Positions 1 through 7,632 of a DNA stretch of 32,040 bases are shown here, one piece after another. The DNA is from Phycisphaeraceae bacterium. Its GTDB lineage: Bacteria; Planctomycetota; Phycisphaerae; Phycisphaerales; Phycisphaeraceae. The notes beneath the pieces were generated by a model. The model saw nothing but the letters and a program-made list of their open reading frames with translations. It did not search any database and had not been told where the DNA came from. The stretch lies in the NCBI GenBank assembly GCA_020831765.1, contig JAFIFY010000051.1, positions 1-32,040 of the forward strand, written 5' to 3'. The translations under genes were made by a program, and so were the position numbers. Position 1 is the stretch's first letter. Each line of letters opens with the position of its first letter.

Positions 1-132
1 CGCTGGCCGCTGCACACCAGCGTCCTGGAAGGAATCAACAATAAGATCAAGGTCATCAAACGCATGGCCTACGGCTTCCGCGACGACGAGTATTTCTTCC
101 TCAAACTACGGGCAGCATTCCCCGGAATCTGA
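1..132 (+). pseudogene. ISL3-family transposase, C-terminal end only (cut by window edge)
   Basis: An open frame enters from the left edge and stops at 130-132. Its 43 residues include EGINNKIKVIKRMAYGFRD and end in FLKLRAAFPGI, which is the characteristic C-terminus of ISL3 (IS204/IS1001/IS1165) DDE transposases. The catalytic domain would lie to the left of the window, so it cannot be said whether the element is intact or a remnant. No clean terminal inverted repeat or target duplication is visible just after the stop, although the right end of such elements usually lies within a few tens of bases of it. The feature is typed as a pseudogene only because just the tail is present here; it may be a complete gene outside the window. 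Confidence 0.85.
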
Positions 133-171
133 CGATGAACCTCAATTTCCGGGCTCCGGCTCAGGGGTTCC

Positions 172-215
172 GATTCCGGGGTGCGGTTTCCGGGGGGGCG
201 GTTTCCGGGCGCGGG
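172..215. repeat. Short GC-rich tandem repeat, about 3 units of 14-15 bp
   Basis: Three consecutive units of the form G(A/T)TTCCGGGG-n-GCG begin at 172, 186 and 201. Looser copies of the TTCCGG core occur before (145) and after (about 233). The repeat lies between the transposase end and the sigma-factor gene. It may be slippage-derived debris at an insertion-sequence border. No function is evident. Confidence 0.6.
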
Positions 216-245
216 GAAAACGGGGGTCACGGGTTTCCGGTGGAG

Positions 246-287
246 GGGAGGTGCGGAATGGACACGTTCCGCATCTCCCTGTTTCTT
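246..287 (+). terminator. Hairpin followed by a weak T-rich tract
   Basis: The arms GGGAG-G-TGCGGAA (246-258) and TTCCGCA-T-CTCCC (267-279) form a long stem with one G-T pair around an 8-nt loop, followed by TGTTTCTT on the plus strand. It could end plus-strand transcription from the transposase. The T tract is interrupted, so this may instead be only a hairpin between convergent units. Confidence 0.45.
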
Positions 288-299
288 GACATGCGACAT

Positions 300-1067
300 T
301 CACGGATCAGGCAATTCCGCCGGCCCCACTTGGCGCAGAATTTCGACCAGCTCGTTGATCTCCCGCTCGACCATCCCCTCGGGCACGTAGTCACCGACCA
401 CCTGCTGGAGGAAGCGCTTGAACTTGCGGGTGGCGGTCATCAAGGCGTTGGATGCTTCCGTGGGCGACTTGAACCCGAATCGATCGACCAGTTCATCGTA
501 CGCCAGCGGCTCACAACCAGTCAGAAGGGGTTTGAGCAGACGGAGCTCGAAGAGTTCCCAGATTCTTTCCTGCCCCTTTCGCTGACACTCCTCACGCATC
601 GCGTGCAGTGCCTGATCGAGCACCTGCCTGGCCCAGACCGCATCAAACACGTCCGGGCCGTTTTCCGGGACGGCGGGATGATCGATCCGTGGATCGAGCG
701 TCCGGATGGCGCCACCATCCGGTTGGCGTTTGTCGGCGTGATCCTTTCGCCATTGACTTGTGGCGTATCGATCCAGCGCGGTCAGGAGGAAGGTTCGGAA
801 TCGGCCCGCATCGCGATGAGCGAGGCGGATGATCTCCTTTTCGATCACCTTGTCGGCGATGAAGGACTGCACCAGGTCTTCGGCGTCGGTGGGATTGATC
901 CCCCGGCGCAGGCGAAGATGGGCCCGTAGCGGCCCGGCATAGCGCAGCAGCAAATCGGATAGCGCCTCGGCGTCGCCCCGACCGACCCGCTCGATCAACG
1001 TCCAGGATGTGCGCGGATACCCGCCCGCTCGGGAGCTCACTTCACGTTGTCTGGATTCATCCATCAT
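300..1067 (-). CDS. RNA polymerase sigma-70-like factor, planctomycete type
   Basis: The 255-residue product begins with two Met codons, then a TSWTLIERVGRGDAEAL segment, the usual N-terminal signature of the large planctomycete family of ECF-like sigma factors. Region 2 spans roughly residues 40-110 (DAEDLVQSF, then GRFRTFLLTALDRYATSQWRK). A region-4-like helix-turn-helix lies near residues 185-230 (YDELVDRFGF, then ATRKFKRFL). It is longer than a classical ECF factor (about 180 residues) because of a charged linker between the regions. No anti-sigma factor lies beside it. The divergently transcribed hydrolase at 1275 is a possible target, but that is inference. The start is not firmly fixed because no strong ribosome site precedes either Met. 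Confidence 0.8.
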   Translation of the reverse strand: MMDESRQREVSSRAGGYPRTSWTLIERVGRGDAEALSDLLLRYAGPLRAHLRLRRGINPTDAEDLVQSFIADKVIEKEIIRLAHRDAGRFRTFLLTALDRYATSQWRKDHADKRQPDGGAIRTLDPRIDHPAVPENGPDVFDAVWARQVLDQALHAMREECQRKGQERIWELFELRLLKPLLTGCEPLAYDELVDRFGFKSPTEASNALMTATRKFKRFLQQVVGDYVPEGMVEREINELVEILRQVGPAELPDP

Positions 1068-1274
1068 GCGGCGATCAACCCGGGGCCTCTGTCAACGGTC
1101 GGCGGACGATGATACCCCATGGCTCATCAGCGGCGGCGGGAGAGACGGTGGCCGAACGTGCTAGACTGCCCACCTGGCGGCCGTCGGGCGTGCCGGGGCA
1201 TTCCCGGGTGTGCATGGCTGGTTGAATCGAGGATTCATCGCGATGGTCGTCGCGTGCATGGAGTGATCGAAACG

Positions 1275-2663
1275 ATGGCCGATTTTGTCATCACGGACTA
1301 CGGCGCGGCGGGGGACGGACAGAGCTACGACACCGGTGCGGTTCAGCGGGCGATCGACGCCGCGCACCAGGCCGGCGGGGGGCGGGTGGTGGTGCCGGGG
1401 GGCCGGGTTTACTTGAGCGCGACCTTCAGGCTTCGGAGTTTCGTCGAGCTGCACCTCGAGCCGGGCAGCCGCATCATCGGTGGCCCGGAAAAGGCCGACT
1501 ATCCCAACGCTTCGCTTCGCTGCCTCGTCGAGGCGGTGGACTGCGATTGCATCGCGATCACCGGTATGGGTGAGATCGATGGCCAGGCCCACCTGCATAT
1601 GGTCGAGGACCTTAAGTACATTTATCGCGGCAATGAATGGCGGCCGCGCCTGATGGGGCTGATCCGCTGCCGGCGGGTGACCATCCGAGATGTCACCCTG
1701 CGGAACTCGGCCAACTGGGGTCTGCACATGACCGGTTGCGAGGATGTGGTCATCCACGGCATCCGCATCCTCAACGATCTGAAGGTGCCCAACTGTGATG
1801 GCATCGACCCGGATCACTGCCGCAACGTGCGCATCAGCGATTGCCATATCGAATGCGGCGACGATTGCATCGTGCTGAAGAACACCAAGGAGTTCGGCGG
1901 ATACTTCAGCGAGCCGGATTGCGGCCCGACGGAGAACATCACGGTGACCGGCTGTACGCTGATCTCGACCAGCGCGGCGATCAAGATCGGAACCGAAAGC
2001 GTCAGCGATTTTCGCGATATCGTTTTTGACGGTTGCGTCATCCGGAGCAGTTCCCGCGGTCTTGCGATCCAGCTACGCGACCAGGGGAACATCGAAAACG
2101 TAATCTTCTCGAACATGATCGTGGAGACGCGGCTGTTCGAAAAGCACTGGTGGGGCCGGGCCGAGCCGATCTATGTGACCGCGCTGCGCCGGTTCGGGCA
2201 GGCCGACCGTGAGCAGCTTCCCGATTGGAACCGGGATAACCGGCTGGGCCGGGTGCGTCATGTGCGGTTCAGCAATGTGCTGTGTCGAGGTGAGAACGGC
2301 GTCTTCATCGCCGGCAGTGAGGATTCGCCGATCGAAGACCTGATTCTGGATAACGTTCGAGTGGAAATAGACAAATCGAGCAAGTGGCCCGGGGGCATGT
2401 ACGATCGTCGTCCCTGCGATGCGCTGGGTCCGGCGTTTCGCGATCCGGAGCAGGATCCGGGCCTGTTTCAGCATCCAACCTGCGGTGTGTACTGCGACCA
2501 TGCCCAAGATGTTCGATTGCGGGGTGTCGAAGTGGTGTGGGGGAAGAATCGACCCGATTATTTCAGTTCGGCGCTCAAGGCGCGGCACACGCGCGGGCTG
2601 GTGCTCGATGGATTCCGCGGCAAGGCGGCTCATCAGGGCGTGCCGGATGAGGATGTGGCGTAA
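1275..2663 (+). CDS. Glycoside hydrolase family 28-like (polygalacturonase-type) beta-helix protein
   Basis: The 462-residue product starts with a pectate-lyase-3/GH28 N-terminal motif (DYGAAGDGQSYDTGAVQRAI, residues 9-28) and continues as a right-handed beta-helix. The GH28 catalytic motifs are recognisable: NCDGID (173-178) and the paired aspartates of GDD (195-197). The usual G-H-G is replaced by AAIKIGTES (234-242) and the RIK loop by a RGLAIQLR segment (261-268), as in divergent GH28 members. The expected activity is cleavage of uronic-acid or deoxy-sugar linkages in polysaccharides. No signal peptide is visible from this start. A longer frame begins at 1119, but its extra 52 residues look non-coding, and GGAG lies 9 nt before 1275. 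Its substrate cannot be told from sequence. Confidence 0.85.
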   Translation: MADFVITDYGAAGDGQSYDTGAVQRAIDAAHQAGGGRVVVPGGRVYLSATFRLRSFVELHLEPGSRIIGGPEKADYPNASLRCLVEAVDCDCIAITGMGEIDGQAHLHMVEDLKYIYRGNEWRPRLMGLIRCRRVTIRDVTLRNSANWGLHMTGCEDVVIHGIRILNDLKVPNCDGIDPDHCRNVRISDCHIECGDDCIVLKNTKEFGGYFSEPDCGPTENITVTGCTLISTSAAIKIGTESVSDFRDIVFDGCVIRSSSRGLAIQLRDQGNIENVIFSNMIVETRLFEKHWWGRAEPIYVTALRRFGQADREQLPDWNRDNRLGRVRHVRFSNVLCRGENGVFIAGSEDSPIEDLILDNVRVEIDKSSKWPGGMYDRRPCDALGPAFRDPEQDPGLFQHPTCGVYCDHAQDVRLRGVEVVWGKNRPDYFSSALKARHTRGLVLDGFRGKAAHQGVPDEDVA

Positions 2664-2821
2664 CGCGGGTTGACAGGAAGGCGACGAAGCGCTGAAAGTG
2701 TCAAAACGTGCGTGGATTCTGGTTGTTTTGGAACCTTTGCCGGATTGAACTACGAATGTGAGATCGGTTGATGGTTTCAGCGGCCGCGCTGGGCGAACGA
2801 GACTAAACTCAGGAGTGAACC

Positions 2822-3310
2822 ATGAGTGAAGATTCAGGCATTCAGATTGATTCGGATTGGAAAGCCGAGGCCCGGGCCGAGAAGGAACGTCTGAAAGAAA
2901 AATCAGCGCCCGCCAGCGCCGGTCCCTCCGCGGCATCCCCCGGAACCCCCGGAACCCCCGGAACCCCCGGAAGCGGCGCAACCGAGGGTACCTCGGTGAG
3001 CCCTGGAGCGACGGCGGGCGATCCACGCTCGGGAGCGCGGCCGGCGGATTTTCAATTGCTCGTTTCGACCCTGGCCTCGCCGGCGCTTTTTTACCTCGGT
3101 GAGTACCCGGACCCGCAATCGGGACGGCGAGCGTATGACCTCGACGCCGCGCGGACGCACATCGATCTGCTTGGCGTGCTGGAAGAGAAAACCCGGGACA
3201 CGCTTTCCGACGATGAATCGGCGATGCTGGCCGGGATTCTCTATGACCTCCGCTCGCGTTATATTCAGGTGGCCAGGGCGTCGACGCGAACCGGAGTTTC
3301 GCGCGAGTAG
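2822..3310 (+). CDS. DUF1844 domain protein
   Basis: The 162-residue cytoplasmic protein has a charged N-terminal 35 residues and a low-complexity PGTPGTPGTPGS linker, followed by the DUF1844 domain. The domain signature is FQLLVSTLASPALFYLGE, then AARTHIDLLGVLEEKT and LAGILYDLRSRYI. The family is widespread in Planctomycetota, Acidobacteriota and Deltaproteobacteria and its role is unknown. A good ribosome site (AGGAG at 2811-2815) sits 6 nt before the ATG. It precedes sdhC by 208 bp, and a promoter-like sequence lies between them, so it probably forms its own unit. Confidence 0.9.
   Translation: MSEDSGIQIDSDWKAEARAEKERLKEKSAPASAGPSAASPGTPGTPGTPGSGATEGTSVSPGATAGDPRSGARPADFQLLVSTLASPALFYLGEYPDPQSGRRAYDLDAARTHIDLLGVLEEKTRDTLSDDESAMLAGILYDLRSRYIQVARASTRTGVSRE
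2939..2971. repeat. 9-bp coding microsatellite (GGAACCCCC) in the DUF1844 gene
   Basis: About three and a half copies of GGAACCCCC encode Pro-Gly-Thr triplets in the linker before the DUF1844 domain. The unit is a multiple of three, so a change in copy number would alter linker length without shifting the frame. Confidence 0.8.
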
Positions 3311-3373
3311 GATGCGTGGGACGGCGGGTGAGCGGCTCTGACGGGCTGGCATCCGTTGGTCGCGGGGAACAGG

Positions 3374-3401
3374 TTGACGTTTTTTCGGATGATCGTATCC
3401 T
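3374..3401 (+). promoter_or_regulatory. Candidate sigma-70 promoter of sdhCAB
   Basis: TTGACG (3374-3379) and TATCCT (3396-3401) are separated by 16 bp, upstream of sdhC and inside the otherwise empty 208-bp gap after the DUF1844 gene. A leader of about 110 nt would result. The match is by eye only. Confidence 0.45.
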
Positions 3402-3518
3402 GTTATCGCTCGTCACCCGGTCGGTCGGCCCGTCGGCCGAGTGTCGAGCCTGAGGCCCCGCTCCGAATCCCCGGGCGGCTGAAACTGGGTTCCGGGTTTC
3501 CGCGAAGGAAGTTTACTT

Positions 3519-4379
3519 GTGACTCAATCCGCTGTTGCCCCCTCTTCGAGCTTTCTGGATCGGCATCATTTCCTGCTCCGACGCCTGCACTCGCTGACCG
3601 GCATCATGCCGATCGGCGTGTTCGTGATGTTTCATCTGTTCACGAACATGCAGATGGCGTTCAGCACGTTTCAGCACGAGGTGGATTGGATCCACTCGAT
3701 GCCGGCGCTGCTGTTCCTTGAGGTGTTCGGCCTGTGGCTACCCATCGCGTTTCACGCCGGGTTGGGTCTGATCTACACCTTCAACGCCAAGTACAACACG
3801 CGTCATTACCGTTATGGCGGCAACTGGCGCTACACGCTCCAGCGGGTGACCGGCATCCTCGCGCTGATCTTCATCCTGGTGCATGTGGCGACGCTGCGAT
3901 GGCGTTGGCCGATTCTGGGTGAGCACACGCCGTTCTTCGCCTGGGGCTGGGCGGTGCCCGGTTCCGGTGGGGAGTTGGTGCCCCTGGCCACGGCGACCAC
4001 CGCGCTGGCGATTCAGTCCAGTCTGCTGGTGATCCTGCTTTATGTGGTGGGCGTGTTCAGCGCTGTGTTCCACCTGGCCAATGGGCTGTGGACCGCGGCG
4101 ATCACCTGGGGCCTGACGTTGACCCAGCAGGCGCAGCGGCGATGGGGCTATGTCTGCATCGCCATTTTCCTGGGACTGGCATCGTTTTCCGCCATGGCGC
4201 TCTACGCCTCGGTGACCTACCAAGCCAGTGAAGTCGAGAAAGCCTCGTTGGCCAAAACGCTGGAGGTGTACCGGCAGACCGGCGTTTATCCGCACAAGGG
4301 CGACAAGCCCCATCCCCCCGGGCATGAGCCCGAAGCGGTGGAAACCCGGTTGATCATGCCGCCGGCCACCGATCCGTGA
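3519..4379 (+). CDS. sdhC: Succinate dehydrogenase cytochrome b558 subunit
   Basis: This is the membrane anchor of complex II; it carries haem b and passes electrons from SdhB to quinone. The 286-residue product has about five hydrophobic segments. The four histidines that align with the di-haem ligands of the Bacillus-type SdhC are H39 (MFHLFTN), H79 (AFHAGLGLIY), H122 (VHVATLRW) and H185 (FHLANGLW). The RRLHSLTG motif at 21-28 is also typical. The single anchor polypeptide with four such histidines marks the b558 family rather than the SdhC/SdhD two-subunit type. The start is GTG, preceded by GAAGGAAG at a normal distance. A hydrophilic tail of about 50 residues follows the last membrane helix. 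It is the first gene of sdhCAB. Confidence 0.95.
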   Translation: MTQSAVAPSSSFLDRHHFLLRRLHSLTGIMPIGVFVMFHLFTNMQMAFSTFQHEVDWIHSMPALLFLEVFGLWLPIAFHAGLGLIYTFNAKYNTRHYRYGGNWRYTLQRVTGILALIFILVHVATLRWRWPILGEHTPFFAWGWAVPGSGGELVPLATATTALAIQSSLLVILLYVVGVFSAVFHLANGLWTAAITWGLTLTQQAQRRWGYVCIAIFLGLASFSAMALYASVTYQASEVEKASLAKTLEVYRQTGVYPHKGDKPHPPGHEPEAVETRLIMPPATDP

Positions 4380-4469
4380 CCGGTGGGCCCGGCGATGCAC
4401 GTTAGGACCCCGAACCCATGACGGGTGAGCCCGCCGCCGGCGCGGCATCGCCCAGGAGATTCATCCCCG

Positions 4470-6314
4470 ATGGCCGCTGAAAAGCCTCGCGCTCTTGTTG
4501 TCGGTGGCGGACTGGCCGGACTGGCCGCCACCATCCGTATCGCTGAAACGGGTACGCCCGTGGACCTGTTCTCGATGGTGCCGGTCAAGCGCAGTCACAG
4601 TGTCTGTGCCCAGGGCGGCATCAATGCCTGCAACAAGGTGGCGCGCCAGCAGGGATATTCGGAATGGATGCACTTCGATGAGACGCTTTACGGCGGTGAC
4701 TTTCTCAACCACCAGCCGCCGGTCTACGACATGGCCCATTGGGCGCCGCGCATCATCGACCTGCTGGACCGCATGGGTGTGCCGTTCAACCGCACGCACG
4801 AAGGCGAGCGCGATCTGCGGATGTTTGGCGGAAGCCTTTTCAAGCGGACGCACTTCGCTGGGGCGACGACGGGCCAGCAGCTTCTTTACGCCCTCGATGA
4901 GCAGGTACGTCGATGGGAAGCCGAGGGGCTGGTTCGCAAGTTCGAGTTCTGGGAGTTCCTCGCTCCCGTGCTGGATGATGGGGGCATGTGCAAGGGGATC
5001 ATCGCCCAGGACATGCGGACGATGGAAATTCGGGCTTTTCGCGGTGATGCCACCGTGCTGGCCACCGGCGGCAACGGGCTGGTCTATGGAAAGAGCACCA
5101 ACAGCGTGATCTGCAACGGGGCGGCGGCGATCCGGGCCTACGCCCAGGGTGCCTGGCTGGGGAATCCCGAGTTCATCCAGGTTCACCCCACGGCGATTCC
5201 CGGTGAGGACAAGTGCCGGTTGATGAGTGAATCGGCGCGTGGCGAAGGCGGGCGCGTGTGGGTGCCGCGCAAGAAGGGCGATAGCCGCGCCCCCGGCGAC
5301 ATCCCGGAAGGCGAGCGGTCGTATTTCCTCGAGGAGAAATACCCCGCCTATGGCAACCTCGTGCCGCGCGACATCGCCACCCGCGAGATTTTCTGGAAGT
5401 GCCTGGAAGGCTACGGTGTGGCCGGCGGGCGAATGGTTTACCTCGATTGCACCCATCTGCCGGATGCCACCAAGAACAAGCTGGCCGGCATATTCGAGAT
5501 TTACGAGAAGTTCACCGGTGACGATCCGCGCAAGGTCGCGATGAAGATATTCCCCGCCGTGCATTACACCATGGGCGGACTCTACACGGTTTACACGCCG
5601 CGCTCCGACTACAAGGGCATGGAACCGGGCGCGCCCAACAACATGATGACCAACATTCCGGGTCTTTACGCCTTTGGCGAAGTCAATTATCAGTATCACG
5701 GAGGCACGCGACTTGGCGCCAATGCCCTGCTTTCGTGCATCTTTGATGGGCTTTTCTGTGGGCTTTCCGTGGCCAACCATATCCGTGACAAGGCCGGCAA
5801 GCGGGCCCAAGAGCTGTCGGCGGGCCTCTACGAGCAGGGCGTTCGCCGGCAGGAGGATGCGGTCCGTCAGTTGATTGATGCCAAGGGGGAGAACAATCCG
5901 TACACCATCGCCCGGGAGATGGGCGAAGTGATGACCGATCGTGTGACCGTGGTGCGCGATGAGGAAGGGCTGAAGCTGGCGCTGAATACCATTGGGTCGC
6001 TGCGTCAGCGATATCAGAGCATGCGGATTTCCGATACCGGCACGTGGACCAACCAGAACCTGGCGTTCGCCCGGGCGCTGGGCGACATGTTGATTTACGC
6101 CGAGGCGATTGTGATCGGCGCGACCGAGCGCCGGGAATCGCGCGGCAGCCACTTCCGATCGGACCATCTGGAACGAAACGACGATAAATACCTCAAGACC
6201 ACCATCATGAAATACGACGCGGCGAACGATCGCCACACGCTGGAGTATGAGGATGTGCCCACGCCGCTGGTCAAGCCGCGGCCCCGCACCTACGGCAAGG
6301 TCGAAGCGGCCTAG
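4470..6314 (+). CDS. sdhA: Succinate dehydrogenase flavoprotein subunit
   Basis: The 614-residue flavoprotein oxidises succinate to fumarate in the TCA cycle and hands electrons to SdhB. The FAD-binding Rossmann motif GGGLAGLAA is at residues 12-20. The FAD-attachment histidine is H43 in RSHSVCAQGGINA; Cys after SV is the Bacillus/Wolinella-type variant. Downstream are the substrate motifs HPTAIPG, SARGEGGRVWVP and RDIATREI, and the C-terminal FAD-domain motif YHGGTRLGANALLSC. Length fits the family. The ATG at 4470 has AGGAG 11 nt upstream; an in-frame start at 4425 would add 15 unconserved residues. It follows sdhC by 90 bp and precedes sdhB by 87 bp, clearly in one operon. Confidence 0.96.
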   Translation: MAAEKPRALVVGGGLAGLAATIRIAETGTPVDLFSMVPVKRSHSVCAQGGINACNKVARQQGYSEWMHFDETLYGGDFLNHQPPVYDMAHWAPRIIDLLDRMGVPFNRTHEGERDLRMFGGSLFKRTHFAGATTGQQLLYALDEQVRRWEAEGLVRKFEFWEFLAPVLDDGGMCKGIIAQDMRTMEIRAFRGDATVLATGGNGLVYGKSTNSVICNGAAAIRAYAQGAWLGNPEFIQVHPTAIPGEDKCRLMSESARGEGGRVWVPRKKGDSRAPGDIPEGERSYFLEEKYPAYGNLVPRDIATREIFWKCLEGYGVAGGRMVYLDCTHLPDATKNKLAGIFEIYEKFTGDDPRKVAMKIFPAVHYTMGGLYTVYTPRSDYKGMEPGAPNNMMTNIPGLYAFGEVNYQYHGGTRLGANALLSCIFDGLFCGLSVANHIRDKAGKRAQELSAGLYEQGVRRQEDAVRQLIDAKGENNPYTIAREMGEVMTDRVTVVRDEEGLKLALNTIGSLRQRYQSMRISDTGTWTNQNLAFARALGDMLIYAEAIVIGATERRESRGSHFRSDHLERNDDKYLKTTIMKYDAANDRHTLEYEDVPTPLVKPRPRTYGKVEAA

Positions 6315-6347
6315 GCGACCGAGGGGCGCGCCGGCCCGTCGGTCGCC
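6314..6347 (+). other. Strong hairpin between sdhA and sdhB
   Basis: GGCGACCGA (6314-6322) pairs perfectly with TCGGTCGCC (6339-6347). An inner GGGC/GCCC pair can extend the stem. The left arm shares its first base with the last base of the sdhA stop codon. No T tract follows, so this is not a classical terminator. An intra-operon mRNA stability or attenuation element is possible. Confidence 0.6.
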
Positions 6348-6401
6348 CTCTAGAATCGTCCAACGGTCCTCCGGTTTGAATACACCGAGGTTTGAAATCC
6401 C

Positions 6402-7184
6402 ATGATTGCCCCGAAGAAACCTGAAATCATCACCTTCCGGATCAAGCGACAGGATGCCCGCGATGCCCAGCCTTACTGGGAAGTTTTCGAGGTGCCCTAC
6501 AAGCCCAATCTCAATGTGATCAGTTGCCTGCAATTGATCGCCGAGAACCCGGTGACGCGTGAAGGACGGCAATCGCGCCCGGTGGTCTGGGATTGCAGTT
6601 GTCTGGAAGAGGTGTGCGGTGCTTGCACCATGGTCATCAATGGCCGAGTGCGGCAGAGCTGCTCGGCGCTGGTCGATCAACTGCTGGAAGAAGTCGGTGA
6701 GGGGGAGATCACCCTCGAGCCGATGACCAAGTTTCCGGTGGTGCGCGATCTGTGGGTCGATCGTCAGCGGATGTTCGATAACCTCCTGCGCTTCAAGGGT
6801 TGGGTGCCGATCGATGGAACCCACGATCTGGGCGAAGGCCCCAAGGAATCGCCCGAGGAGCAGGAGCTTCGTTACGAACTTTCGCGCTGCATGACGTGCG
6901 GCTGCTGTCTCGAAGCCTGTCCGCAGTTTACGCTCGACAATGATTTCATTGGCGCCAACACTTTCGGGCAAGTGGTTTACTTCAACGCGCACAAGACCGG
7001 CCGCGTGCTGATGAACGAGCGCCTTGATGCCCTGATGGAACCGGGCGGCATCGCCGATTGCGGCAACGCGCAGAATTGCGTCAAGGTCTGCCCCAAGGAT
7101 GTACCGTTGACGATCGCGATCGCCAAGGCCGGCCGCCAGACCACGGTGCATTCGATCAAGCGTTTCTTTACGGGTAAGAGATAA
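6402..7184 (+). CDS. sdhB: Succinate dehydrogenase iron-sulfur subunit
   Basis: The 260-residue electron-transfer subunit of complex II links the flavin of SdhA to the haem/quinone site of SdhC. The plant-type ferredoxin domain holds the [2Fe-2S] cysteines C67, C72, C75 (CLEEVCGAC) and C87. The C-terminal ferredoxin-like domain has C163, C166, C169 and C173 (RCMTCGCCLEACP) and C220, C226 and C230 (NCVKVCPKDVP) for the [4Fe-4S] and [3Fe-4S] centres. All ligands are present, so the subunit should be functional. Length is normal. It is the last gene of sdhCAB, and no strong terminator is seen after it. Confidence 0.96.
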   Translation: MIAPKKPEIITFRIKRQDARDAQPYWEVFEVPYKPNLNVISCLQLIAENPVTREGRQSRPVVWDCSCLEEVCGACTMVINGRVRQSCSALVDQLLEEVGEGEITLEPMTKFPVVRDLWVDRQRMFDNLLRFKGWVPIDGTHDLGEGPKESPEEQELRYELSRCMTCGCCLEACPQFTLDNDFIGANTFGQVVYFNAHKTGRVLMNERLDALMEPGGIADCGNAQNCVKVCPKDVPLTIAIAKAGRQTTVHSIKRFFTGKR

Positions 7185-7632
7185 CCGGGGAGGACTTGGT
7201 CCGCTCGGTGATTCGGTGGTTGGCGTGGCGTGGCGTGGTTGTGGGCGAACCGCGTCGCGGCGACCGGGCCTGTTCGTGCAGCGATTGCAGAATCCGCTTT
7301 TGGTTATTTGGTGGAGTTGGGGTGGGGAGACGGTTCAGCGGGCGGGCGGTGCCGCTGGAACGGGGGAGTCGCCAATATCTGGATAAGTAAGTGTGAATGT
7401 GTAAGTCGGTTACCGATGGCCGGGTTCTTCCCGTCGGCGATCGAGCGTTTCGGGTGGCCGAGCCAGCCGGACGCCGGTGTGTTGGCGACGTTTCCGGCCA
7501 TGCCGCACTTGTTAGTTCGGCCCCGGTCCGATAGATTTGGAACCGGTTGACCGGTCAGCGCGTATATGCTTGATGTGTTGGGCGTGTGGTTTAATCGCTG
7601 TCGGGCGATCATCAGAACAGAAAGGAAATACC
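7185..7632. other. Non-coding gap between sdhB and the secreted-protein gene
   Basis: This 448-bp stretch has no convincing gene. It holds three copies of TGGCG in a row (7221-7235) and, close to the next gene, two adjacent palindromes: AACCGGTT (7541-7548) and TGACCGGTCA (7548-7557). The palindromes sit about 75-90 bp before the ATG at 7633 and could be an operator, but no well-spaced promoter is evident. Confidence 0.5.

Noticed and set aside
2073-3416. A 447-residue minus-strand open frame
   Set aside because: It overlaps the GH28 and DUF1844 genes on the other strand and its composition (Arg, Pro and Ser runs) is that of a shadow frame.
4461-7151. An 896-residue open frame on the minus strand
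   Set aside because: It lies fully antisense to sdhA and sdhB, which have all their catalytic motifs. It is a GC-codon-bias shadow.
7408-7419. GGTTACCGATGG, similar to the 3' end of a c-di-GMP riboswitch
   Set aside because: None of the upstream conserved riboswitch core is present.
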